Assembly (NCBI GenBank): GCA_016710365.1
Contig: JADJVW010000038.1
Location: 1-50,232 of the forward strand
Length of the DNA: 50,232 nt
Reading direction: 5' to 3'
Origin: Candidatus Caldilinea saccharophila
Lineage (GTDB): Bacteria > Chloroflexota > Anaerolineae > Caldilineales > Caldilineaceae
Position numbers and translations under genes: made by a program. This document shows positions 1-9,792 of this stretch, one piece after another (within the stretch, counting starts at the first letter, position 1; each line of letters begins with the position of its first letter). The notes beneath the pieces are model-generated. The model was not told the origin of the DNA and made no database searches. It saw only the letters and a list, made by a program, of their open reading frames with translations.

Positions 1-709
1 CGTTTCAAAGATGAATTTATGGCGATGATGAGCCACGAACTTCGCACGCCGCTGAGCAGCATTCTTGGGCTGGCCGAAGCGCTTCAGCTCACGATGTACG
101 GCCCCCTCACCGACCGGCAACAACGGTCGTTGAAGTTGATCGAGAGCAGCGGACGCGAACTGCTGGAGTTGATCAATAATCTGCTGGATCTATCGCGCAT
201 CGAGGCAGGACAATTCCATCTGCATGACGACCCGTTCGATGCGGTCTCGGTCTCTAAGAGCGCTGTCGATCTCAGCACCGAGGCCGCGGATGCGAAAGCG
301 CTAACCATCCAATTTGAGACCAACTGCGAGCGCCTGATGTTGCAGGGCGACCAACGCCGCTGGCAACAGATCCTGCTCAACCTGGTGAGCAACGCCATCA
401 AGTTTACGCCACAGGACGGCAAGGTTGGCGTAAAGCTGGAGGCGAACAGCGCAAACAGGCGCGTCTATGTGCATGTGTGGGATCGCGGGATCGGCATTAA
501 TCAAAGAAGACTTGTCGCGCTTATTTCGCCCCTTTTCACAATTGGATAGCACGCTGACGCGCCAATTTCCCGGCACTGGGCTGGGATTGGCTCTAGCCAA
601 ACGTCTCGTTGAGTTACAAGGGGGAGAGATTGCCGTGCGCAGCGAGCCGGGGGAAGGCAGCACATTTACGATCTCCATGCCTTATGCGCAGACCCAAGGC
701 GGGTTATGA
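1..709 (+). CDS. Sensor histidine kinase, C-terminal part (5' end outside window, frameshifted)
   Basis: Only the kinase core is inside the window. It would autophosphorylate on the His of the motif MSHELRTP (about 28-51) and pass phosphate to a receiver domain. HisKA is followed by a HATPase_c domain with an N box (NLVSNAIKF, near 380-405), a G1 box (DRGIGI, near 480-496) and a G2 box (GTGLGLALAKR, near 575-605). The frame breaks at about 505: removing one A from the run at 504-508 restores GIN-Q-EDLSRLFRPFSQLD. The sequence resembles the core of the kinase at 4734-7751. It ends 6 nt inside the stop of the convergent kinase at 704-3869. Any sensor domain lies upstream of the window, so the signal is unknown. 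Confidence 0.85.
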
Positions 710-3700
710 AGTTTTTGTTGTGCGGAGAATCTGCGCCAGATGTTCCGGGCGCACAGGCTTGGTCAGGAAGGAGTCCATGCCAGCGGCCAGACACGCCTCC
801 TGATCCTCCACCATTGCTGCCGCCGTGACTGCCACAATGCGAGGTTGGCGTGCTGCGGACAAGGCGCCGCGGATCCTCTGCGTCGCCTCAATGCCATCCA
901 TTTCCGGCATGTGCATGTCCATCAAAACCAGGTCGTAGGGTTGACGATGCAGCGCCTCGACCGCTTCCAGCCCGTTAGCGGCAATATCGGCGGCGTAGCC
1001 AAGTTTTTCCAGCATGCGCAAGACGACTTTTTGATTGACCAGGTTGTCCTCCGCCAATAAAATGCGCAGGGCGGCCGGTTGCTGGCGCAATTCGGCAAAG
1101 AAGCCTGTCGAAAGCAGAGGATGTTGCTCCTTATCCGCACTGGGCTGTAACAGCCGCTCCAGGATTTGCAGCAGTTGGCGCTGTTTGATAGGGCGCAAAA
1201 GATAATCCGCCGTCTGTAGCAAATCGCTGGAAGAGGCGGCGCTGCCCACCGTCGTCACGGCCACGATCGGGCAGGTGTGACACCGGCTGTTTGCCCTCCA
1301 CGCCTCCGCAAACGCAGGGGCGCTCTTCAAGAGCCGCATATCGAGCAGTAAAGCATCCGGCGCGCTGTCAGCTTGCTGAAGCATGGCAGTCAATGCCTGG
1401 GCAGAGTCAACTCCCACGACCGTTGCTTGCCATCGTTGAAGCAGTTTCGTCACATTGGCAAGCGTAGGGGGATGGCTGTCGGCTACCCAGATGCATTTTG
1501 CCAGCACAGAAAATCTGGCTGGGATGGTTCGTTGATCGTCTCCGCCACAGCCTCGACGCCGATTGTACAGTGAAAAGTCGAGCCTGCTCCGACCGTGCTC
1601 TCCACCCAGATATCTCCCCCCATCAACTGCGCCAGTCGCCTGCTGATTACCAGCCCAAGTCCTGTACCGCCAAATCGCCGCGCCATCGATGGATCAACCT
1701 GCGAAAATGGTTGGAAGAGTCGATCCATGAGATGCGCCGGAATGCCAATGCCCGAATCGCGCACGGCCAGATGGAGCCGCAGGGCGCCATCCTGCTCCTC
1801 CACCAGGGCTGTAACCTCAACTTCCCTGCGTGGGTGAACTTGACTCCATTGCTAACCAGGTTGACGAGAATTTGCCGCAGCCGCGCCTGATCGCCCATCA
1901 ACCAGGGCGGAACGCTGTCGTCGATCCAGTAGGTTAGCTCAATCCCCTGGGCCGCGACTTTACCGGCAAAGAGATCGAGGGTTTCGTCGAGGCACGCCAC
2001 CAGTTGAAAAGGCTGCTTTTCCGGGTGCATGTGACCCGACTCGATCTTGGAAAAATCGAGAATGTCGTTGATGACGGCGAGCAATGCATCGCCGCTGGTG
2101 CGAATGGTTTCCACATAGTCGCGTTGCTCAGGCGTCAGTTGCGTGGCGAGCAGCAGGCTGGTCATCCCGATCACGGCGTTCATAGGGGTGCGAATCTCGT
2201 GGCTCATGTTGGCGAGGAAGATCGATTTGGTGCGGCTGGCAGCTTCGGCCGCGGTGCGCGCCTGCTGTGCTTCCTGAAAAAGCCGCGCATTTTCCAGCGC
2301 TACAGCTACCTGGTCGGCAAAGGTTTGCAGCCGTTTCGCATCCTCTTCAGTAAAGAAATCGAGTTGGCGTGAATCTACTGAAACAAAGCCAATCACTTCT
2401 CCCTGGCGGCGGATCGGCGCGGCCAAATAGCTTAAAATCCAGCCATCACCGTCGATGCGCCGCCAGTGAGGATCTTCGTGTGTATTCGCGACGCGTAAAG
2501 GCAGTTGCGTCTCCGTCATCGTGTATAGATACATCGTGGAGCACCTCGATAAACTCTCGCTGTCTACGCTCTCGGCTCTCCGCGCGCTGGCGTTCGGCCA
2601 ATTCCTGCTGCATGGTGCGATAGAGACGAGCATTGTCCAGCGCCTGACCGGTTGCGCGCGCTACGGACTGCGCCACTTCAATTTCGTGCTCGTCAAACGT
2701 ATGCGGCTCGAACCAATCCAGACCGATCGTGCCGACAATTTCGTCGCGCACAAAGAGTGGCAGCAGCAACAGCGACGCGACGCGCCGCTTGCGCATCAAT
2801 TCCCGAATCGGCGCCATGCGGTCGTCGTTTTCGACGTCCACGATCGCCAATGGCTGGCGTTTCGTCAAGACATATTCCGTGGTGGGGTTGTTCTGCACAG
2901 GGATCACGGCGCCGACGACGCTGACCGAATTGCTGGGCCCATACTCGGCGATCACCGTCAGGTTCTGCCCCGTGCTGTCGAGCAGTGCGATGCCGGACTG
3001 CGGCGCGGCAAAGTGATGCGTCAGATCGCGGCAGATGTGATTGAGCGCCTGATCGAGGTCAAGCGTTGCCGCGTGGAGGATAGCGCGATTCAGCAATTCC
3101 ATCTCCCTCAGCCGGCGCGTCAACTCGCGTTGAGCGTGATGGCGCTCATTTAGTTCACGGCTGGCCTTTGCATAGAGTTGTGCGTTTTCCAACGCAATAG
3201 CCGCCTGGTTACAAAAGAAGCTTAAATGCCTGATTTGTTCGATAGTAAAAAAATCAGGTTGTGCGCTGTCAAGCAAGAGAAAGCCCATCACATGGCCGCG
3301 GCTCACAATCGGCGCGCCCAGTATGTCTGGCGCATCGCGCTCAAATTACGAAATTCTTGTATCGCAAATGTTTGCCCAACCAGTTGGGGATGCGTGCCAA
3401 CGCCGGGTTGCGTGTTGGCTGACCGCACAATGCGCACCGTGTCGGTGGCCTCATCGAGTAGCATCACGTTGGCAGCGTCGTGGGCAACCACCCGGTTGAT
3501 ATTGACCAGGATGCGATCCAGCACTTCGTCCAGGTCAAGTGTGCTGGTCAACGCATGTGCGCTATCTTGCAGCGCGTCCACAAACATTTGCTGCGCATGC
3601 ATGATCGTTGGGTCGTGCATCGCGGCAGGATGAAGCCGAGCGCGTCGAACCATCCAAGCCAACACGCCACCGATCAGAAAAATGCTGACGCCGATCAGCG

Positions 3701-3869
3701 CGCTGACAAAAGTTTGGAACGGCAGCCATATAAATCCAAGGCTTGCGGACAGAGCCACAATACCAATCCCCACCACCATCCATAGGAGGAGTGATTTGTG
3801 CGTCGACTGTGAAAACGTGGTTAGGGTGGAGCGGTTTAGGAAGTGCATAAGCGCTTGAAGGAGATGCAT
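704..3869 (-). CDS. Multi-GAF hybrid histidine kinase with two receiver domains (four frameshifts)
   Basis: Conceptual product of about 1055 residues once four single-base indels are repaired. Order: two N-terminal membrane segments (about 3690-3810), three GAF-like domains, HisKA (MSHEIRTP, near 2190-2211), HATPase_c (N box NLVSNGVKF, G2 box GGTGLGLVISRR), then two receivers. The first receiver lacks the usual acidic pair and the conserved Lys looks replaced, so it may not be phosphorylated; the second is canonical (LLAEDN, LVLMDMHMP, LTKPV). Frames change near 3345, 2540, 1825 (a G run one base short) and 1505. Four breaks in one gene could mean a pseudogene, but intact neighbours show similar indels, so errors are likelier. 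The start is uncertain: ATG 3869 or 3848, neither with a clear ribosome binding site. Confidence 0.75.
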
Positions 3870-4096
3870 CGCAATATCACGAGAACAACCATGTGGGTTG
3901 ATCTTACCGGCATAAACTGACGGGCGCAACCGGCTTTTGTTGGATAGCAAGTACTTCTAGTAAATGGTATCGCATTAGCATACGTAGTGCATAACAGCAC
4001 GCTCTGCGTTTGACATCTGTCCCGGTTCGCATAAGATCATGTCAATCGGCGCGCCTTTTTCGGGCGATAAGCGTCACCATAAAAGAAAAAGTATTC
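3870..4096. other. Divergent intergenic region between hybrid kinase and C39-like peptidase
   Basis: About 230 bases separate the start of the minus-strand kinase from the likely start of the plus-strand peptidase. It holds the promoter-like sequence at 4010-4037 reading toward the peptidase. I see no second gene or repeat here. Confidence 0.5.
4010..4037 (+). promoter_or_regulatory. Putative sigma-70 promoter for the C39-like peptidase
   Basis: A perfect -35 hexamer TTGACA (4010-4015), a 16-nt spacer and a -10 hexamer TAAGAT (4032-4037, four of six consensus bases). It lies 60 nt upstream of the GTG at 4097. It overlaps the TTG codon that would give the longest reading frame, which argues against that upstream start. 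Confidence 0.55.
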
Positions 4097-4690
4097 GTGC
4101 GTCAGACGACTCCTGTACACGATGTTGATCAACCAGCGCTTGCCAACATTCGGATTTGGGCGCCGTTGGTGCGTCAGCCTAACGGTTATTCATGTGGCGT
4201 CACTGCGTTGCAAAGTGTGCTACAGTATTACGGCGTCTCGGTGCGTTTCGATGCTCTGTCCGCAGCACTTGGCGCAAACCCAGAGCAAGGCGTAAATTAT
4301 CACCATATAGCCGCTTATGCAGAGGCGTGCGGCATCGACGTGAGCATCTTTACAGAGATGCACCTTGCTACACTGTGCGAGCTGATCGACGCAGGCGTTC
4401 CCGTCATTGTCGCTTTGCAAGCGTGGGCGGATATATCATCGGGCGCTTATGCCGATGCGTGGAACGACGGTCATTATGCCGTCGTCATTGGGTATGACAA
4501 AAATCGATTTTATTTCATGGATCCTTCAACGTTGGGCAACTACACCTACATGCCAACGCCGGAATTCCTGGTGCGTTGGCATGATTGTTATGAGGAAGCA
4601 GGCAAGACAATCTACTTGCATCGGTTCGGCATGGCGTTTCGTGGCTCCAAAGTGGGTTTCGCCCCTGAGCGTATTATACGAATGCGATAA
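4097..4690 (+). CDS. C39-like cysteine peptidase domain protein
   Basis: About 197 residues, a single C39-like (papain fold) domain. Visible elements are the oxyanion Gln and catalytic Cys in QPNGYSCGVTAL (Cys near residue 33), the His in WNDGHYAVVIGYD, and the Asp of FYFMDPST, matching the Gln/Cys/His/Asp order of bacteriocin-processing peptidases. There is no ABC transporter domain and no clear signal peptide, so it is a stand-alone enzyme, perhaps cytoplasmic. No peptide substrate gene is recognisable nearby. The start is inferred: a longer frame opens at TTG 4010, but that lies on a promoter; GTG 4097 has only a weak A/G-rich upstream stretch. Substrate and role are unknown. Confidence 0.75.
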   Translation: MRQTTPVHDVDQPALANIRIWAPLVRQPNGYSCGVTALQSVLQYYGVSVRFDALSAALGANPEQGVNYHHIAAYAEACGIDVSIFTEMHLATLCELIDAGVPVIVALQAWADISSGAYADAWNDGHYAVVIGYDKNRFYFMDPSTLGNYTYMPTPEFLVRWHDCYEEAGKTIYLHRFGMAFRGSKVGFAPERIIRMR

Positions 4691-4733
4691 GCTGAGAACA
4701 GTCTCGTTCCATGCTTGAAACCTGATCATAGCT

Positions 4734-7700
4734 ATGCATAAACCATTCGATGACCAACAGCCAGACGCCGCCCCCGGCGCCGATCATTCTCTACGCGCTG
4801 AGTTCGCCACTTGCATCCTTGCCGACCAGGTGAATGATGCCATCTTTGTGTTGACAACCACCGGCAAAATTGTCTATGCCAATCTCGCCGCGCAGCGGCT
4901 GGTGGGCGCCGACGAGCAGCTTGCTGGCCGGCAATTTTCCCAGCTTTTGGGAGGTGGGCAGGCGCGACGTCATGCCGCGTTGATCCGCAGCGTCAACGCC
5001 CACGGCAGCGCGACGATCGCCGAACTTCCGCATCGATACGGTGCGACTACCACCTGGTTCAGCGTGCACTATGCGCCCTTGCGCTGTGAGACAGACACTT
5101 CCCTGATCCTTGCTACTCTCCGCAACGTGACGCTGGAAGTCGAGACCAGAGAGCGCCAGCAGCAAATCGCCGAAGAACGCGATCTTCTCTATCGCGCCGG
5201 CGCCGAACTCGGCCGCTCGCTTGATCTGGATCATATTTTCCCGACGATGCGCAGCTTGATCTCTGAGCGGATGGATTGCGACGTCCTCTATCTATCGTCG
5301 TTCGACCCCGAGACAGAACTGATCACCTGTCTCTTTGCCTGGCAGGATGGTCACGCGCTTGATATCACAAGCATTCCGCAGATCAAGCTGGCGCCGGAAG
5401 GGAAAGGCACGCAGAGTCTCGCCATCCGCACCGGCCAGTCGATCCTGCTTACCGACTACAACGCGCAAAGGCGCACCAGCAGCAATTCGTATTACGTCAG
5501 CAAGACGGGCAGCGTGCAGGCAATTCAGGCGACTGAAGTGCCAGAGCAAGATCCCAATGTGCCGCGCGCGGCGCTGATCGTCCCGTTGAAGCTCAGTGAT
5601 ACGGTGCGCGGCGTGGTGCAAATTTTCAGCTATCGGCTCAATGCCTACAGCCAACGCGATCTACATCTGGTGGAGGCCGTTGGGGTCCAGGTGCTGGTCG
5701 CGGTCAACAATGCACTGTTGTACCGCACGGTGCGCCAGGAGCAGGCGAAACTCGAGGATCTCAACAAAACGCTGGAACAGCGCGTTGTCGAACGCACGGC
5801 AAGACTTGCCGAAGCGCAACGCATCGCTCACCTCGGCAGCCTTGACATCGATCTCGATCGCGCCGAGGCGTCGCTCTCGGATGAAGCCTGCCGCATCTTG
5901 CGCATCCCCTCGCACCAGACGCTGTTGCCTCTGCGCAAGCTGAGCGAGTTTGTACTTGCCGAAGACCTGAATCATATCCTCGATCTATACCAGCAGTGTA
6001 ACGATGAGGAAACGCATGAGTTGCAAATCCGTCTGTTGCGTGCGGATGGCGCCAATGGCTATCTGAGCCTGCGTGCAAAATCAGTGCTGCAAGGCGGCCG
6101 CGTGGTGCGCATCGTTTGCACCGCACTGGACGTCACCGAGCAGCGCCGCGCCGAGCAGGAGCAACATCGCCAGAGCGCGATTCTGGAAGCAACGACCGAC
6201 CTGGTCGCCAACTGGAATCCCCAGGGCGAGTTGACTTACCTCAACTTGGGCGGACGCCGCATGTTGGGCATCGGCCCTGGATTTTGACATTGCCAATTTC
6301 TCGCTGCGTTCGATCTACGCCGCAAGCGCCTGGCCGGCCATTGAGCGCGAGGCGATTCCGGTGGCGACGCGGCGCGGGGTCTGGGCAGGTGACAGCGTGA
6401 TCCTCCATGCCGAAGGCGTCGAGATCCCGGTGTCGCAAGTGATCATTGCCCACCGCGACGGTCACGCCACGGTCGAGTATTACTCCACTATCATGCGCGA
6501 TATGATGCTGCAAAAACAGGCGGAAGAAGCGCTGCGACGCAGCCGCGACGAGTTGAGCTCGGCCAATACCGCGCTCGAAAAAGCCGCGCGCCTGAAGGAT
6601 GAATTCCTCGCCGGCATGAGCCATGAGCTGCGCACGCCGATGACCAGCATCCTGGGATTGACCGAGGCGCTGCGCGAGCAACTGTATGGGAGCCTCAACG
6701 AAAAGCAACTGCGCGCCGTCACCACGATCGAACATAGCGGGCAACATCTGCTCGATTTGATCAACGACATCCTCGACCTCTCCAAGATCGAAGCAGGACA
6801 ATTCCAGCTCCATCGCGCGCCGTTTTCGGTGGATGAAACCTGCATGGCCGCCTTGCAGATGATCAAAGGCATGGCGCAGCAGAAGCGCCAATCAGTTGGG
6901 TTTACGATCAACCTGACCTCAATCGAAATCGATGCCGACCAGCGCCGGCTCAAACAAATGCTCGTAAACCTGTTGAGCAATGCAGTCAAATTCACGCCAG
7001 AGGGGGGACAGCTCGGGCTGGATGTGCAGGCAGACGCCAAAGAATGCGTCGTGCAATTCCACGTTTGGGATCGGGGCATCGGCATTGCCCCAGAGGATTT
7101 TGCGCGGCTCTTTCAGCCTTTTACGCAGTTGGATGGGCGGCTCGCCCGCCAATATACAGGCACCGGTCTAGGTCTATCACTCGTGCGGCGCATGGCCGAA
7201 CTCCACGGTGGCAGCGTGACGCTCGCAAGCGTCGTCGGAGAGGGCAGCCGCTTCACACTGAGCCTTCCCTGGCATCCCAGCACCCCCGCCAGGCGGAAGG
7301 TTCCTCGCCCCTTCTCTCGGAATTACCTTCTTCTTTGCCGTTGCCGCGCCGCCCACGACCGGACGAGCCAGTGGTAGTGTTGCTGGTGGATGATAACCTG
7401 GCGATGATGGAGATGTACGTCGACTATCTACGCAACACTGGATGCGTCGTGCATGTGGCTGAGGACGGCTTAGCTGCACTGCGCGCGCTCGCCGAAATCC
7501 GTCCTGACGTCGTCTTGATGGACATCCAAATGCCCGGCATGGATGGGCTTGAGGTGATCCGGCGCATCCGTAGCTGGCGCGACCCAGATATTGCCGCCGC
7601 CGCCGTGGTTGCATTGACCGCGCTCGCCATGCCCGGCGACCGCGAGCGATGTCTCGACGCCGGCGCCGACGACTATCTCGCCAAACCAGTTTCACTCATC

Positions 7701-7751
7701 CGCGTGGGCGAAGTGGTCGAACGTCTTGCCAACGCACCGCGCACCCGCTAG
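4734..7751 (+). CDS. PAS/GAF hybrid histidine kinase with C-terminal receiver (two frameshifts)
   Basis: About 1005 residues after repair. Order: PAS (about 35-150), GAF (about 175-335), short coiled coil, PAS (about 370-470), another PAS-like segment, HisKA (MSHELRTP, near residue 627), HATPase_c (NLLSNAVKF, DRGIGIAPEDF, GTGLGLSLVRR), then a receiver domain with VDDN and LMDIQMPG (phosphoacceptor Asp near residue 927). No membrane segment is seen, so it probably senses in the cytoplasm. The frame changes near 6280 (a base lost before GATTTT) and near 7285 in a C run. The core resembles the truncated kinase at 1-709, suggesting local duplication. It follows the peptidase by 43 nt. Signal and target are unknown. 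Confidence 0.82.
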
Positions 7752-7785
7752 TCGCCTAAACTAGACCCCAAAACATCCTTCCGAT

Positions 7786-7814
7786 TTGACAGCCCTCGCG
7801 GCTGCGAGTACAAT
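7786..7814 (+). promoter_or_regulatory. Promoter of the tRNA-Glu gene
   Basis: A perfect TTGACA (7786-7791), a 17-nt spacer and TACAAT (7809-7814, five of six consensus bases), ending 39 nt upstream of the tRNA. This is the best sigma-70 promoter in the window, as expected for a stable RNA gene. Confidence 0.8.
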
Positions 7815-7853
7815 CAACTGCGTTCTGGGAGCACCACAAAGAACAAGTTGTGT

Positions 7854-7929
7854 GGCGCATTCGTCTAGAGGCCCAGGACACAGCCCTCTCAAGGCTGAGA
7901 CACGAGTTCGAATCTCGTATGCGCTACCA
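7854..7929 (+). tRNA. tRNA-Glu, anticodon CTC
   Basis: A 76-nt cloverleaf. The acceptor stem GGCGCAT (7854-7860) pairs with ATGCGCT (7919-7925) with one G-U pair. The D arm has the TCGTCTAGAGG pattern typical of tRNA-Glu. The anticodon stem CAGCC/GGCTG encloses the loop CTCTCAA, giving anticodon CTC, which reads GAG. The T arm is ACGAG-TTCGAAT-CTCGT. Discriminator A and CCA are encoded. It lies about 1.9 kb before the heme locus, whose first dedicated enzyme (GluTR) uses glutamyl-tRNA; that link is positional only. Confidence 0.95.
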
Positions 7930-7970
7930 GAAAAACAGCCGTCACTTATATAAGTGACGGCTGTTTTTCT
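7929..7970 (+). terminator. Perfect 42-nt palindrome, intrinsic terminator of tRNA-Glu
   Basis: A perfect inverted repeat with 21-nt arms (7929-7949 and 7950-7970) starts on the last base of the encoded CCA. The GC-rich core CAGCCGTCACTT is flanked by an A run on one side and a T run on the other, so it could terminate transcription from either direction, including the convergent anSME-like gene. Confidence 0.85.
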
Positions 7971-8125
7971 TAATCTTCCTCCAGCAGTGTCTGCACGACA
8001 AGCGCTTCGCAGAAATTTCTGGTGGGCAACATGCCCACACAAGGCGCCAAAGAACACTGAAAAGAGCCTTTCTCTGCGAGCCTCTGCGCCTTTGCATCAA
8101 AGCTATTTTCACATCCGATGCTTAA
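7971..8125. repeat. Gene-free stretch with weak copy of the CACGAAG/CTTTGCG-type repeat
   Basis: About 155 bases between the tRNA terminator and the 3' end of the radical SAM gene. Near 8038-8100 it carries GGCGCCAAAGAAC and later TCTCTGCGAGCCTCTGCG, resembling the arms of the larger repeats at 18265-18400 and 32058-32103. No gene is seen. Confidence 0.4.
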
Positions 8126-9505
8126 TCAGCGCCGTCCGTGACACTGCTTGAACTTCTTGCCACTCCCGCACGGGCACGGATCGTTGCGACCGGCATCGGC
8201 AAATGTCTCGGCCAGCCGCCGGTCGCGCTCCTGATAGCGACGCATGATCTCGGCCGGCGCACGCTGTTGGTGCAGCAACCCCGCCATGACGCGCATCGGT
8301 TCGTCGATGTGATGGAAGAAGCGCTTGAAGCCGGCGCAGAGATAGTTCAACCCCGGCTCGCCGTCTGGCGTATGCAGGAAGCGATCCTTGGGACAGCCGC
8401 CGTGACAGGCAAAGCGCACGTCGCACTCCAGACAGTACTGCGGCAGCGCGTCGAACTTGTCCTGTCCAAACTGCTGCTGTTGAGGGGACGCCACCAACTC
8501 GATCATCGGCGTCTCCAAAATGTTGCCCAGCTTGTACGCTGGCTCCACAAAGTGATCGCATGAATAGAGGTCGCCGTTGTGCTCGATCGCCAGCGCCAGC
8601 CCGCACGTCTTGGCATGTACGCACAGTCCAGGCGGCTCGCCTATCCAGTTTGCCAGCGCCACGTCGAACATCTGCACATAAACTGCACCCACATCACGGC
8701 GCACCCATTCCTCAAAGACGCCGATCAGAAAGTCGCCGTACTGTTCCGGCAGCAGCGAACGGTCGGTGATCAATTCGCCCGCCTGCGTGTAGAGAGGCCG
8801 ATCGCGCCACGACGACCACGGCGCTGTACTCACCTGGCCGGGCACGACAAGTTGCGCCGCTGTCTCGGCTTGAGCGAGCGCACTTGCCGGCACACGCTCG
8901 ATGATCGGGATAAACTGGATAAAGTTTGACTTGCATTCATCGCGCAGAAAGCGATAGACCTCGACCGGGTGATCGGCGTTGGCGCGGTGCAGCGTGGTCA
9001 GCGTGTTGTATTCGACGCCATGCGTTTGCAGAAAGTGCAGGCCGCGCATCACCTTGTCGAAAGTCGGCTGTCCGCCCTTATCGACGCGATAGGCGTCGTG
9101 CATGGCGCGCGGCCCATCGATGCTGATGCCGACGAGAAAATCGTGCTGCTTGAAGAAAGCCGCCCATGCATCGTCAAGCAGCGTGCCGTTGGTCTGGATC
9201 AAAGGTGCGCGCATCCCCGGCTTGCGATATTGTTCGACAAGCTCGATGGAGCGCCCGAAAAAGGGCAGCCCCATCAGCGTCGGCTCGCCCCCCTGCCACG
9301 CGATCTGGACTTCAGGCACAGTGTGCGACTCGATCAACTGGCGAATGTAGGATTCGAGCAACTCGTCAGCCATGCGGAAGCGGCTGCCCGGATAGAGCAT
9401 CTCTTTGGACAAAAAGAAGCAATAGGCGCAATCCAGATTGCAGGTGGCGCCGGTGGGTTTTGCCAGAAGATGAAAGGCTGGCGGCGGGTGTAAGGCTGTC
9501 GTCAT
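8126..9505 (-). CDS. Anaerobic sulfatase-maturase-like radical SAM/SPASM protein with C-terminal SEC-C motif
   Basis: 459 residues. The radical SAM cluster motif is CNLDCAYC (Cys22, 26, 29), and AWQGGEPTLMG is the GGEP-type SAM-binding motif. SPASM-type Cys clusters for auxiliary Fe-S centres follow (CDHF region and CLECDVRFACHGGCPKDRF). The last about 20 residues form a zinc-binding SEC-C motif (NDPCPCGSGKKFKQC). Characterised anaerobic sulfatase-maturating enzymes oxidise a Cys or Ser of type I sulfatases to formylglycine in the cytoplasm. No sulfatase gene lies in the window, so the substrate is inferred from family only. ATG 9505 has AGGATC upstream. It is transcribed away from the heme locus. 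Confidence 0.85.
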   Translation of the reverse strand: MTTALHPPPAFHLLAKPTGATCNLDCAYCFFLSKEMLYPGSRFRMADELLESYIRQLIESHTVPEVQIAWQGGEPTLMGLPFFGRSIELVEQYRKPGMRAPLIQTNGTLLDDAWAAFFKQHDFLVGISIDGPRAMHDAYRVDKGGQPTFDKVMRGLHFLQTHGVEYNTLTTLHRANADHPVEVYRFLRDECKSNFIQFIPIIERVPASALAQAETAAQLVVPGQVSTAPWSSWRDRPLYTQAGELITDRSLLPEQYGDFLIGVFEEWVRRDVGAVYVQMFDVALANWIGEPPGLCVHAKTCGLALAIEHNGDLYSCDHFVEPAYKLGNILETPMIELVASPQQQQFGQDKFDALPQYCLECDVRFACHGGCPKDRFLHTPDGEPGLNYLCAGFKRFFHHIDEPMRVMAGLLHQQRAPAEIMRRYQERDRRLAETFADAGRNDPCPCGSGKKFKQCHGRR

Positions 9506-9792
9506 GCTAAGATCCTGAAGTGGGTTGATTTACGCACCTCTTGATACCATAAAACCAACGCACCGACAAATCACTGCATCGCGGCCTTGCGCAGCTTATT
9601 TTGTCGTTGCCTGTAGCACGCAGGGGTGACAGTCACGTTCAAAAATGACTGTCACCCCTGGACCATAAAGCGGAGTCAATTTGCATGTTTGAGCCAACCG
9701 TTGTATCGTAACTTTCAGACAAAAAACATAGTTTTACTTAGGTTTACATAGAATTTCGTGGGCTTTATGGCATCTAGAAAGGACTCATTGCA
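9506..9792. other. Divergent intergenic region between anSME-like gene and heme locus
   Basis: About 290 bases separating two divergent genes. It contains the 15-bp hairpin at 9621-9660 and an AT-rich stretch (9700-9775) that probably holds the promoter of the heme locus, although no good -35/-10 pair stands out. A purine-rich AGAAAGGA at 9775-9782 is the ribosome binding site of the next gene. Confidence 0.5.
9621..9660. repeat. Perfect 15-bp hairpin of the GTGACAGTCAC type
   Basis: CAGGGGTGACAGTCA (9621-9635) pairs with 9646-9660 around a 10-nt loop. No T run follows, so it is not a classic terminator. The core GTGACAGTCAC is itself palindromic and recurs at 41095-41107, which suggests a dispersed element. 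Confidence 0.7.

Noticed and set aside
4010..4096. N-terminal extension of the C39-like peptidase from TTG 4010
   Set aside because: A TTGACA-16-TAAGAT promoter occupies this stretch and the extension has no signal peptide or domain.
9621..9660. Hairpin as an intrinsic terminator of the anSME-like gene
   Set aside because: It lies upstream of the divergent starts, not downstream of a gene, and has no T run.
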